Below, in pieces: positions 13,488 through 21,900 of a stretch of DNA of 40,322 nucleotides. The translations under genes and the position numbers were made by a program. Position 1 is the stretch's first letter; each line of letters opens with the position of its first letter. The DNA lies in the IMG/VR virus record IMGVR_UViG_3300035670_000536, positions 1-40,322 of that record; one strand, written 5' to 3'. Under the pieces are notes generated by a model. The model did not search any database. It saw only the letters and a list, made by a program, of their open reading frames with translations, and was not told where the DNA came from. The DNA is from a virus.

Positions 13488-13491
13488 AAAC
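13475..13491. promoter_or_regulatory. Operator O6, best palindrome
   Basis: GTTTGTATATTACAAAC has perfect 7-bp arms around TAT and is the most symmetric copy of the GTTTG-N7-CAAAC motif. It overlaps the -10 box of the promoter at 13459-13487, 6.6 kb from the repressor region, so the cassette at 13536-15016 is probably silent in the lysogen. Confidence 0.65.
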
Positions 13492-13535
13492 TTGTCGCAG
13501 GGCCATAAGGCCCGCCTAACCGGAGACAACGACAA

Positions 13536-13784
13536 ATGACCTTTCAGGCTATCCTTCGTTTTGCCGCGCCCGTCACGCTAGAGACGGCCGAAACCGAATT
13601 CGTGCCCGCCGTGCGCGAGCTCGCCCGCAAATATGCCGCCATTCGCGAGCAATTCCTTTTGCCCGGCTATGCCATTCCCGACGCCGAAATCTGGCAGGAC
13701 GGCCGGCGCATCGGGCACATTACGGCGACGGGCCGGATCTCGCGCCAGTATAACCGCCGCCTGATCGCGCAGGCCGCCCAATGA
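13536..13784 (+). CDS. Hypothetical protein, 82 aa
   Basis: The first gene behind the operator-covered promoter, with CCGGAG as ribosome site. The product is mixed alpha/beta (MTFQAILRFAAPV at the start, EIWQDGRRIGHITATG near the end) and carries no motif I recognise. It overlaps the next small ORF by 4 bases. Confidence 0.65.
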   Translation: MTFQAILRFAAPVTLETAETEFVPAVRELARKYAAIREQFLLPGYAIPDAEIWQDGRRIGHITATGRISRQYNRRLIAQAAQ

Positions 13785-13909
13785 TGACGCTCGCCGCCTA
13801 TGTTCTGGCGCTCGGCGCCGTGGCCGCCTTTTGCGAGCTCTTCGGCGAGCGGGCAAATTTCCTGCTCACGGCTGACGATCACGACGCAATCGAATTCGAA
13901 GGGATTTGA
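13781..13909 (+). CDS. Small hydrophobic protein, 42 aa
   Basis: An ATGATGA overlap with the upstream stop gives two possible starts (13781 or 13784). The first 20 residues are hydrophobic (TLAAYVLALGAVAAF) and the rest is acidic, which suggests one membrane span. Function unknown; it could be a small toxin-like or accessory membrane peptide. Confidence 0.45.
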   Translation: MMTLAAYVLALGAVAAFCELFGERANFLLTADDHDAIEFEGI

Positions 13910-13915
13910 AGGGTT

Positions 13916-13978
13916 AGCCGCCGCCGCGCAGGTGGCGGCTTTCCCGTCCAATCTGGACGTTACAGGGCCCGCGGGCCC
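13916..13978. repeat. Intergenic cluster of three dyads
   Basis: The 89-bp gap holds AGCCGCC/GGCGGCT (13916-13940, followed by only three T), CGTCCA-ATC-TGGACG (13945-13959), and the 14-bp palindrome GGGCCCGCGGGCCC (13965-13978). The last lies just before the ribosome site of the membrane protein gene. The first may weakly terminate transcription; the other two could hold a translation control structure. Confidence 0.4.
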
Positions 13979-13998
13979 GCCTTTATCAGGAGTCTAAA

Positions 13999-14745
13999 AT
14001 GTCAGTTTCCCGTTTTGCCGACGATCGCGGCGGCACAAACTTCTTTCTCTTCGGCGCGGGCCTTGCCTCGATCGCCTTTAACGTCTGGGCGGCCTTCAAT
14101 ATCTATAGCGGAATTTCGGCGGTCGTGTTCGCCGCCGGAATTTTCTGTATCGAGATTGTCGCCTTCCTTTGCCTTCGTCATATCCTGCGCGACTTGGATA
14201 ACGGGCACAGGGTCAAGCCTGCTTTCGGCTTCGTGCTCTTCGGCCTTATGGCGGTTGTGTGCTTGTTCATGGGCTGGCGCGCTTTCGAAACGAAGAATAT
14301 CGAAATCGCCGAGCTCAACAAAACGCGCGAGCGTGACGCCGTCGCCTTCGAGGCCCGGGCGACTATCCACGCCGCCGCCGTCGTCGTCGCCATTCAAACC
14401 GGCGAGCGCAGCACGGAAACGACGGAAGAGGCCCGCCGGAAGACCGAGCAAGCGAAGGCCGACGCGCTGCGCCTCGAGGTCAAGAAAAACCCGGAAGTGC
14501 CGCCGTTTCTCGCCGTCGTTATCCTGATCGTGCTCGAGGGTCTGAAAATGTTCGGTCGCTGGGCAATCGCCACGCCGACGCGCAAGACGCCGGCGCAGGT
14601 CGCCCGCGATAAGGCGATCGAGGAAGGCAAGCCTAAGCGCACCTATACGCCGCGCCGTCCGGCCGAAGAAATCGCCGCCGAGAAGGCCGCAAAGGCCGCC
14701 CGCAAGCTGGCCAAGGCCGGCGGGCACATTGCAGCCGCCAACTAA
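13999..14745 (+). CDS. Membrane/coiled-coil protein, 248 aa
   Basis: Three hydrophobic segments (about residues 15-36, 39-60 and 74-94) are followed by a charged helical stretch (about 97-165), a fourth hydrophobic segment (FLAVVILIVLEGLKMFGRW, about 170-188), and a Lys/Ala/Arg-rich tail of about 55 residues. A good GGAG ribosome site precedes the ATG. The plan resembles that of the late protein at 16781-18043. Inclusion in a repressor-controlled cassette suggests membrane action during lytic growth, such as lysis timing or exclusion. No family is recognised. Confidence 0.72.
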   Translation: MSVSRFADDRGGTNFFLFGAGLASIAFNVWAAFNIYSGISAVVFAAGIFCIEIVAFLCLRHILRDLDNGHRVKPAFGFVLFGLMAVVCLFMGWRAFETKNIEIAELNKTRERDAVAFEARATIHAAAVVVAIQTGERSTETTEEARRKTEQAKADALRLEVKKNPEVPPFLAVVILIVLEGLKMFGRWAIATPTRKTPAQVARDKAIEEGKPKRTYTPRRPAEEIAAEKAAKAARKLAKAGGHIAAAN

Positions 14746-14763
14746 CCGACTAAGCTAGGTGAT

Positions 14764-14810
14764 GGAAAAACAAAAAGCCGCCGGCCGCCTCGAACGAGAC
14801 GGCCGGCGGC
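14764..14810 (-). terminator. Intrinsic terminator of the late operon
   Basis: A perfect 11-bp GC-rich stem (14777-14787 with 14800-14810) is followed on the minus strand by TTTTTGTTTTT. It lies 186 bases beyond the spanin stop at 14996, where leftward late transcription should end. Its right side overlaps the leader of the plus-strand gene at 14828. Confidence 0.8.
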
Positions 14811-14827
14811 AATATAAAGGGCGGGCG

Positions 14828-15016
14828 ATGACGGGTGACGACTTAAAGCGAATCCAGCACAAGCGCGGCGCGTCGGATTCCGAGTTCCTGATCTATCTAG
14901 GGCGCAAGGTGAACGCGACGACGTTAAGGCGCCTGCGCGCTTGGAAGGCGGGCAAGGTTGCCTTGCCGCCCGACGTCGTCGACGCCGCCCTGCGCCTAGT
15001 CGACGGGCACGCCTAG
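14828..15016 (+). CDS. Small helix-turn-helix-like protein, 62 aa
   Basis: The ATG at 14828 follows AAAGGGCGGGCG; an upstream in-frame ATG at 14762 lies before the terminator stem and is less likely. The protein reads as an XRE-like fold: helix DDLKRIQHKRG, helix SDSEFLIYLG, then VNATTLRRLRAWKAGKVALP and a final helix. It is the last plus-strand gene and its end overlaps the convergent spanin gene by 21 bases. A role in regulating the cassette is plausible. Small HTH genes after accessory genes also occur in anti-CRISPR loci, but nothing here shows that. Confidence 0.6.
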   Translation: MTGDDLKRIQHKRGASDSEFLIYLGRKVNATTLRRLRAWKAGKVALPPDVVDAALRLVDGHA

Positions 15017-15313
15017 CGCCTTTTTCGCCGCGTCGAGGGCGGCATTCGTGCGCAGGATAGCGTCGACGGTTTCCGGCGTGTCGCAACGGTTGTGCGGATC
15101 CGGCAAGATCTCGGCGGCCTCGATACGCCCGTCGCCGTTTGCATCCACAAAGCAAGGGTCGTCAGCGCTGCCGACGTTGAACCTAATCGCGGGGATCTTG
15201 GCGAGGATTTGCCCGGTTTCGGGGATCGGCTTCGGCGCGCTGGCGCAGCCGCTCAAGTTCCCTAGAATTAAGATCATCAGTGCTAAGGCCGCGCCCGTCG
15301 CCGTGATCTTCAT
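14996..15313 (-). CDS. Rz1-like outer-membrane spanin with EF-hand loop
   Basis: This 105-aa lipoprotein has a basic N-terminus (MKITATG), a hydrophobic segment and lipobox LSGC at about residues 19-22. Its 5' part lies out of frame inside the Rz-like gene, the classical nested spanin layout. Unusually, the mature protein contains DANGDGRIEAAE (about 60-71), which matches the 12-residue EF-hand calcium loop at every key position (D1, N3, D5, G6, I8, E12), flanked by two Cys 24 residues apart. A Pro-containing segment follows the lipobox as in o-spanins. It should link the outer membrane to the Rz partner at lysis. Confidence 0.82.
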   Translation of the reverse strand: MKITATGAALALMILILGNLSGCASAPKPIPETGQILAKIPAIRFNVGSADDPCFVDANGDGRIEAAEILPDPHNRCDTPETVDAILRTNAALDAAKKALGVPVD

Positions 15314-15599
15314 AAACCGGCGCAGGGCCGATTTCCTGCGAAAGTTCACGTTCGGCCTCTTCGATCTTGTTAACTGCATTTTTCGTATCCCTCTCGATCC
15401 GGTCGATAATCTGCTCTTCGCGCTCTTCGGCGCCGAGTTTCTTCGCCTTCGCGATCGCGCGGCGGTAGCCGAAGACGATCGCGGAAAGCGTTGCGAGGCC
15501 GACAAGCGCGTATGTCAGCGGCTTCGAGGCGCGAACCGTGCGCCAGGCGGAAACGGCGGCGCCGGAAATCCAGCGCCAGAAAGCAATAAGCGCAAGCAT
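15183..15599 (-). CDS. Rz-like inner-membrane spanin
   Basis: In this 138-aa protein, one hydrophobic segment near residues 29-45 (LTYALVGLATLSAIVFGY) is followed by a charged coiled coil (about 50-90: REEQIIDRIERDTKNAVNKI and on) and a polar tail. With the lipoprotein gene embedded out of frame in its 3' half, it is the i-spanin of a two-component system that fuses inner and outer membranes in the last step of lysis. It is preceded by the endolysin gene with a 10-base gap. Confidence 0.82.
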   Translation of the reverse strand: MLALIAFWRWISGAAVSAWRTVRASKPLTYALVGLATLSAIVFGYRRAIAKAKKLGAEEREEQIIDRIERDTKNAVNKIEEAERELSQEIGPAPVYEDHGDGRGLSTDDLNSRELERLRQRAEADPRNRANPRQDPRD

Positions 15600-15609
15600 G
15601 GCGGGGCCC

Positions 15610-16794
15610 CTAATATTTCAGCTGCGTAGCGTTTGCGCGGCCGCGTTTCATCTTGCGCCAGCCGGCGCGGATAATGGCCGGCGCCGATACGATCGCCGAG
15701 ACAAGCGCGGCGGTGATCGTGGCGAGGATCCCCAAAACAAACGGGTCGCGAAGGGCGTCGATCAATAGCACGCTCGCCCACGATGGCAGCACGGCGATAA
15801 AAAACCCGCGCTGTCCCATCTGCAAAAGGATTTGCCCTAGCGCCAGCCAAACGCCGCCCCAAAAGGTTTCGCTATCGGTTATCGGCTTCGCGTTCGCGAC
15901 GGCGTCAGGGTCGAGGCCTCGATAATGCAAATCCTTGACGGTGAGGCCGGCACGGGCGGCCTGCTTATAGGGGTCGCCGATCGCGATAACCGGCTTGCGC
16001 TCTTTCGGCGGCGGCGGCGGGGAAGGCGGCGGCGATACGGGCACTTCCGGCGCAGGATCCGCGGCCTTCGGTGCGGGTTCGGGCGGTTTAGGTGGCGGCG
16101 CCGCGTCAACGGGGACTCTCGCTTGTCGCGGCGCCGCCGCCCGGGCCTTTGCGTCGTAAGCGCGGGCACGGGCTAGGGCCGTTTCGGCGGTGACCATATC
16201 GCCTAGCGTCCCATCCAGGTTAAGCCGAATAAACGGCGTTTCGATCACGCGGCCGGAAGCGTCGCGCTTGATCGTGTCTTCGGTCGTCTCCTGATAAGGC
16301 CATTCGAGGGGCAAGCCGTGCCATTGGCAAAGCCGGCTGATCGCCCGCGTATAAAGGCCGGCGTCGCGGCGATCGCCCGCCCAATGCCAGCGCAGAATCT
16401 CGCCGTCGACGTGTTCCCATGCGCCGGCGTTGATTGCCTCGCGAAGGCCGGTCGTGCCGCGCGCGCCGGAAAAGAGGAAGTCGGGCCCCAGATTAAAGGC
16501 CATATCGGCGAGCGTGTCGAATTGGTTTTGCAATAGCTCGCGCGTGATCGCCCGGGCGATTCCGGCTTCGTGGATTCGCCATTGCACGGCGAAGAGCTCG
16601 GCGGCTTCGCGTTCGGTGATCGTCTCGCCAGGTCCGACGGGCACGACTTCGCCGTCAATAATCCGATAAGTCGAGCCGTAACCGATCGTCCAGCGCCCGC
16701 GGCTGCAGCGATAGGAGCGCGCGCGGAAGCCTTCGCGCAATTGGCCGGCGGCAAGGCCGGCCGGACTCGTCGTCATGTCTTTAACGTTTGGCAT
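15610..16794 (-). CDS. GH24 endolysin fused to a holin-like membrane domain
   Basis: The N-terminal 150 residues of this 394-aa protein are a T4/P22-type lysozyme: Glu21, Cys30 and Thr36 in REGFRARSYRCSRGRWTIGYG have the E-x8-C-x5-T spacing of the catalytic triad. FDTLADMAFNLGP is the conserved helix. A Pro-rich linker (about 225-270) leads to a C-terminal region with two or three hydrophobic segments (about 305-375) and a basic tail (WRKMKRGR), the profile of a small holin. It cleaves peptidoglycan; the membrane part may anchor it or form holes. A shorter start at Met7 is possible. It overlaps the upstream gene by 14 bases. Confidence 0.9.
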   Translation of the reverse strand: MPNVKDMTTSPAGLAAGQLREGFRARSYRCSRGRWTIGYGSTYRIIDGEVVPVGPGETITEREAAELFAVQWRIHEAGIARAITRELLQNQFDTLADMAFNLGPDFLFSGARGTTGLREAINAGAWEHVDGEILRWHWAGDRRDAGLYTRAISRLCQWHGLPLEWPYQETTEDTIKRDASGRVIETPFIRLNLDGTLGDMVTAETALARARAYDAKARAAAPRQARVPVDAAPPPKPPEPAPKAADPAPEVPVSPPPSPPPPPKERKPVIAIGDPYKQAARAGLTVKDLHYRGLDPDAVANAKPITDSETFWGGVWLALGQILLQMGQRGFFIAVLPSWASVLLIDALRDPFVLGILATITAALVSAIVSAPAIIRAGWRKMKRGRANATQLKY

Positions 16795-18043
16795 CGCCTT
16801 GTCCCTCTTCGCCCTCTTCGCCTTCGAGATCTTCGCCCGGGCCGCCCGGCGCGTCCTGCGCGACTTCCGGCGCCTCGCCAGCGGCCGGCGGATCGGCGCC
16901 TAGATATCCGCCGAACGGCCGCACGTCGCCCGATGGCGGCTCGAATTCGGCGTCGTAAACGGCGTTAGGATTATTGCGCTTCCGGGTGTCGGCGCCCTTG
17001 CGCCCGGCCTCTTCGCGCGTGCGAACCTTGCGGGCCGTTGTCCATGCGTCGAGGGCGATAATCGGGAAGAGAAAGCATAACACCTGATGCAAGCCCGAGC
17101 GGATGACGCGCACAAAGATCAGGTCGCCGGCCTTTACGACTTCCTTTTTATCGGCGGTTAGCTTGCCGGCGTCGGCGTCTAGCTGCGCCTGCGCCTTGTC
17201 GCGCGCCGTCTTCGCGTCGGCGAGCGCCTGCGCGTCTTCGCGGATCTTCGCGGCCTCGATCTTCTTTTCCTCGAGCGCCGAAATCCGCGTCGTCAGGTCG
17301 TCAATTGTCCGCTGGAACGCGAGCCGGTTTGTGCCTTGATTTTCGGGAATGGCTTCGCGTGCGGTTCGGGCGGCCTCGCGCTCGGCGGTAAGGTCAACGA
17401 TCTGGCGCGCGGCGGCGTCTTCGGTTTCCTTTGCAATGGCAGCGCTCGGCGTGCCGGCGAGGCGTGCGATTTCCGCGTTTGCTTCGTCAAGGCGCGCCTG
17501 CGCGGTGGCGTCTGTCGCCGAGATCTGCGCGGCCTCGAGGGCGCGGGCCTGGCGCTTGTCTTCGTAATATCCCCATTTCGAAACGAGAGACATAAAGATA
17601 GCGAACGCCGTCGCGATCAAAAGCAATTCGGGCGTGCCCTTTTTCTTTTCCTTTTTGAGGCCTGACGCCGTCGGCGCGCCGATATCGGAAACAAGTTCGA
17701 AGATCAGCGAAAGCGCGAGCGCCGAAATCGTCGTGACGCTAATTAGCGCCAGCCAATCGACAAGCGGGAAGAGGGCGGCGGGCACTTCGTTGCCGTCGCT
17801 GTCGACGGCGAGGCCTAGCCAATAGCTCGCGCTGAAAAGCTGACTCGTCGCGATCATGACGAAAGCGCCGGCGGTGGAAATGCTCGCGATGAAAAACCAG
17901 CCGCGCGAGTCGAGCGTTACCAATTCTTCGAGCGGCGGCATCCACTTTTTGCGGTGTTTCGCGGCAAGCGCGAGCGCGCCGGCGGCGATCAGGCCGCCGA
18001 GCGCAAGCGCGACGATAAACGCCGCGTCCATGAAATTTTGCAT
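16781..18043 (-). CDS. Large membrane/coiled-coil late protein
   Basis: This 420-aa protein has four hydrophobic segments (about residues 8-28, 50-70, 93-115 and 135-152). They are followed by a long Ala/Glu/Arg-rich coiled coil (about 158-300), another hydrophobic segment (about 312-335) and an acidic, Gly/Pro-rich tail (EDLEGEEGEEGQG). An AAGGGAC ribosome site precedes the ATG. It is encoded between the tail-tip and endolysin genes, so it belongs to the lysis end of the late operon. A role in lysis control or in making a membrane channel is possible; I recognise no family. Confidence 0.75.
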   Translation of the reverse strand: MQNFMDAAFIVALALGGLIAAGALALAAKHRKKWMPPLEELVTLDSRGWFFIASISTAGAFVMIATSQLFSASYWLGLAVDSDGNEVPAALFPLVDWLALISVTTISALALSLIFELVSDIGAPTASGLKKEKKKGTPELLLIATAFAIFMSLVSKWGYYEDKRQARALEAAQISATDATAQARLDEANAEIARLAGTPSAAIAKETEDAAARQIVDLTAEREAARTAREAIPENQGTNRLAFQRTIDDLTTRISALEEKKIEAAKIREDAQALADAKTARDKAQAQLDADAGKLTADKKEVVKAGDLIFVRVIRSGLHQVLCFLFPIIALDAWTTARKVRTREEAGRKGADTRKRNNPNAVYDAEFEPPSGDVRPFGGYLGADPPAAGEAPEVAQDAPGGPGEDLEGEEGEEGQGDAKR

Positions 18044-18055
18044 ATTGTGAGTCCC

Positions 18056-18640
18056 TTAGTGGAAGCCGAAGGCCTTCGCGAAAAGGTCCAGCGCTTTCGG
18101 AAGGCTAGTCACGCCTTCGTTTAGGAGCATGGCGACAATATAGAGGCCCGCCGCGGTCTGAAATCCATACTGCAACAATAGATGCGCCAGGCGCCCCCAT
18201 CGCTTCCAGCGGTTCGCCTTTTCCGCGCGGGCGGCTTCGGCTTGCTCGGCGATCAGCCTCGAGAGATCCGAAAGCGCGTCGCCGACTCGGCTGATCTCGG
18301 CGCCGCGGCGCGTGTCAGCTTCCGCCATAGCGGCAAGCCGGCCGCCGAGCGCGTCAAGCTTCGTTTGCATGTCCAGAATTCGCGAATTCGTGGCGTTGAA
18401 CTTGTCCGCGATTCTTTCCTGCAAATCCGCAACGGTTTTGTGCAGGTCGTCGGTTAGCGCTTGCTGCAGCCTGACAAGGTCGACGCGGTCGGCCTTCGCC
18501 TCTTTGAGGGCGATATACTGGCTCGCGAGCGCGCCGCTTTCCGTGCGGTCCGTCTTTTGCTTTTCGAGCGCAATAAGCCCGGCCTCGAGCGCGCCGAGCG
18601 CCTTAAAAATGCGGTCGGCCCGCTCTTCGGATATGGTCAC
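18056..18640 (-). CDS. Tail-anchored coiled-coil protein
   Basis: The GTG at 18640 starts a 194-aa protein. Residues about 1-140 are a continuous charged coiled coil, and the C-terminal part holds one hydrophobic segment (about 152-175, LLLQYGFQTAAGLYIVAMLL), so it is probably anchored in the inner membrane by its C-terminus. It lies between two other membrane protein genes in the late operon. Function unknown; antiholin-like or membrane scaffold roles are possible. Confidence 0.7.
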   Translation of the reverse strand: MTISEERADRIFKALGALEAGLIALEKQKTDRTESGALASQYIALKEAKADRVDLVRLQQALTDDLHKTVADLQERIADKFNATNSRILDMQTKLDALGGRLAAMAEADTRRGAEISRVGDALSDLSRLIAEQAEAARAEKANRWKRWGRLAHLLLQYGFQTAAGLYIVAMLLNEGVTSLPKALDLFAKAFGFH

Positions 18641-18660
18641 CTATCGCCCCCGGGCGCCGG

Positions 18661-18942
18661 TTAGGTTAGTTCGCCGGCGCGCGTCGCGAGCACGGTTGCG
18701 GCTTCGATCGCGAGGCCATGCCAGCCGCCGCCGGCGGAAATCAGAAAGGCCGCGCCGACAAGCAAGGCGACGCCGGCGGGCGCCAGGTCCGGCGCTTCGC
18801 GAAGGGCGTTGAACGTGTCGACGGCTTGCACGACGGGCGACGGTTTCGCTTGCGCGGCGTAGATAGCGGCCGCGTGATCTTCGGCCGGCTCATATGCCAT
18901 AAGAGCATCGCGAAAGGCGGGAATGTCGGTCGGGTAGGTCAT
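18661..18942 (-). CDS. Small membrane protein, holin candidate
   Basis: This 93-aa protein has a polar N-terminal half and one hydrophobic segment (about residues 55-72, GVALLVGAAFLISAGGGW), with a weaker one near the C-terminus. It is the first gene after the tail-tip gene and before the endolysin group, a common place for a holin. The small number of membrane segments would fit a class II or III holin, but there is no conserved motif. Confidence 0.6.
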   Translation of the reverse strand: MTYPTDIPAFRDALMAYEPAEDHAAAIYAAQAKPSPVVQAVDTFNALREAPDLAPAGVALLVGAAFLISAGGGWHGLAIEAATVLATRAGELT

Positions 18943-18963
18943 GAGTTTATTTCCTTGTGCTGA

Positions 18964-21900
18964 TTAAGAGCCTGTCGCCGTCGCGCTGCCGTAAACGCTC
19001 CAGCTAGTGCCGCCGCTGCGTCTAGTCCGAAGGCGGAAGGATTGAGACGTTGACGCGCCGAGTCCGGTAATCGTCTGGTCTATTGAGAGGGTGCCGGGGT
19101 AGTCGAAATTTGAGCCGGACTCGGCGTCCAATTCCCTATAAGAGTCCGTGCCTGAAACTTCGGTTCCTACGTCCGTCCAGGTTCCCGAAATATTGCGCTG
19201 CCATCGGCCTATAATGCGCTGCCCGATGCCGCCGAAATGGTTGTAATCGACGTTTGCCACAAGGCGCACTTGCCCGCCGCTTCCCGTCGTCACGGTGAGA
19301 TCATCTGAAACGACGGTGAAAGACGTAGAGGCGGGATCAACGATTGACGTATCGGAGGCGCTTGTGCCGCCGCCGGATCCGCTAACCGGCGGCGGCGCAA
19401 GCAATCTGTTGAAGCTTACAGTTATCCGAAGGGTTACGCCGCCATAGGTCGCCGAGACAATAACGTCCGCGTTAGATGGCAGCGCCGTCACAGTGAGATT
19501 ACCGGCCGCCGCCGTTGCCGTGTCGTCGACGGTTGCTGTCGCCGCGCCGGCGGAAACGATTGACCAGGCCGCATCTGCCGAAACGACGGTATTTCCTAGC
19601 TTTAGCGTAAGTCCGACGGTGCGCGGCAATTGTCCGGCGGCTGGCACGCCGGCGCTATCGCAATTGATAATTACGCTTTGAGTCGTCGCGGCAATCGTCA
19701 GCTGCGATTGTGCCGTGATGTCGGCGCGCAGCGCCCATGCCGAGCCGGTCCATTCAAACTGCTGGCCGGTGTCGGTGGCGTAATAGAGTTGCCCGGCAAA
19801 GGCGCCGGATGCGGGGCGGGCGGAAAGCAAGCCGCGGGTTGCGATGTTTTCATTTAACACGGCGGCGGCGGCGGCCGTGGCGCCCGGGCCCTGGCCGGTG
19901 ATGGCGGCTGCGGTGTTCGCCGCCGTCGGATCCGCGCCGGGCGTATATCTTGCCATGAACGGCTGAGCCATTCGGGGGGTTTCGGAAGTCGCCGCGGTTG
20001 CCGAGCGAAATATAAACAAACGAAATCTGCGCGCGTTCGCACCGGCGGTTGCAAGCCCGGTTACCAAAGTCCAATTTAGGCCGCCGGCAACGTTAACAAG
20101 CAAAAATTGCGCGTTTGCGCCGGCGGTGTCCGTTACATGAACGCCAAGCCGCGCGCCCGTCGCGGCGTCTTGTGTATTTACCATTGCCTGAAAATAAATT
20201 TTCTCGCCGGGCCGGCACGGGCGCCAAACGTTTTCGTATTGAGCGCCGACGCCGCCAGAGACTAACTGCAACGCATGTGTAAACTCTTGGCCGGAAACCG
20301 AAACGACTGTCGAGGCTGCAGACCCCCAAGACCCCGCGCCGTTCGCGAATTCTTGCGTTAAGACTAGGTTAGCCGTGTCGGGCGGCAAATTAGAAATTCG
20401 TGTTCGGTAATCTGCTGTGTCTAGGGTTGCGAGCGCGCCTTGGCCGGTGAAGCCGGCCGCCGTATTGATAGAGGTCTGATCCGAGCCGGCGGCGGCGTCG
20501 AAGCCAAGCTGCAGCGGCGGCGCTACCGTCGCGCCGGCTGGCAAAAGCGCAATCGTCGGGAGTGCCATTCGGACAACGGGGGCCGACGTGCTGGCCGTTC
20601 CCCGAAGTTCAATTTCGCAAACGACCGAACCGGCCGGCGCGGTCGTCACGCCTGACGCTTCGGTGAACGTAGAAGCGTCGCCCGTGCCAGCGCCCGGGCT
20701 GGCGACAAGGTTCTGAACAAAACCGACGGAAGTTCCGGCGGCATTGCGAAACCGGAAGCAAAGATTTAGCGCCGAGACGTTAGAGGCGCCAACAAGCGCC
20801 CGCACGCCTAAGACTTGCCCGGGGAGGCATGGCATACCGCGGCCAAAGTTACGCAAAACAATTCCGGTGCCGACGGTCATTCCGGCGCCGGTCGCAATTC
20901 CGACTCGCAAGTTTCCGGACGCTGACGCCGCGCTAAAAACACCCGAACCGCTTTCAACGGCGGCGCCCCAATAGCCGGAGGTTTGGCGGAAGCCGGTATC
21001 GAGAGCGGCGTTCGCGCCGACTCCGGCCTGCGCGTTGAGCACGGCCGCCGCCGGCGCCGTCGCGCCAGGCCCTTGCCCGGTGATCGCTGACGCCGTGCCG
21101 AGTAGGGTTATAACCGCCGCTTCCGTGATCGGAGTCGTCGCGTCATCGCGCAGCAAGCCCGAGATCAGCCGGCCAAGCGGAACGTCGGTAACGTCCAGAA
21201 TAAGAAAGCTGACGACTTCCGCCCGCCCGCCGCTGCCCGTTGCGGTTATGTCAAGGCGGGGGCGCCAAAAGGCGTTGAACGTGTTCGGCGAGGCGGCAAG
21301 CTGGAAAACGCGGCCGACAAGCGCCCAGGCGCCGGCCGCCGGACTGACGCTGTTTGCAATGTTCGGAATTGCCGATTGCACGGATCCCGGGTCGCCGTGC
21401 CCGTAACTCGTGTTTAGGCCGTTCACGGTCGTAATCGTGAACGTAATAGCGCCGCCGGTCGGCGCCGTTTCCGTGCGAACGCGAGCAATAAGAGCATAAC
21501 GCCGGCCGGGAACGGGCGTGAACACGCCTTTAGGGGTTAGGTATCGCGGGAACGCATTAAACCGGATCACGCGGCCGACGTTGGCAACGTCCGCGTATCC
21601 TTCGGCGGTCGGATCCGCGACGGCTTCCGGCGTGCCGCCGAAGGCGGTTGTCCAATGCCTGCCGTCGGCGTTGAAATCCGAAACGATAAGGCGCCGCGAG
21701 GTGCTAAGGCTTGTCGTTAGGTTTGCGCCGTCGGTGGCGTTAAGGTCGGCGAGGCTGTTTGCTGTCGCGCCGGATCCTTGCCCGACGATCGAGTCCGCGA
21801 TTGCGCTTGCGCCGACGATATAATCGCCGGTCATTGTCTCGGTTTGGAATTCGGACCACGCTCCCTGACGCTCGCCGGCGCGCTCGCGGAAACGGAAAGC

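Noticed and set aside
14002-14727. Minus-strand ORF of 241 codons opposite the membrane protein
   Set aside because: It is antisense to a gene with clear membrane segments and a good ribosome site, and lies beyond the late terminator.
14828-15016. Anti-CRISPR-associated (Aca) regulator
   Set aside because: A small HTH after unknown small genes could suggest it, but I see no inverted repeat upstream typical of an Aca operator other than the terminator, and no known anti-CRISPR protein.
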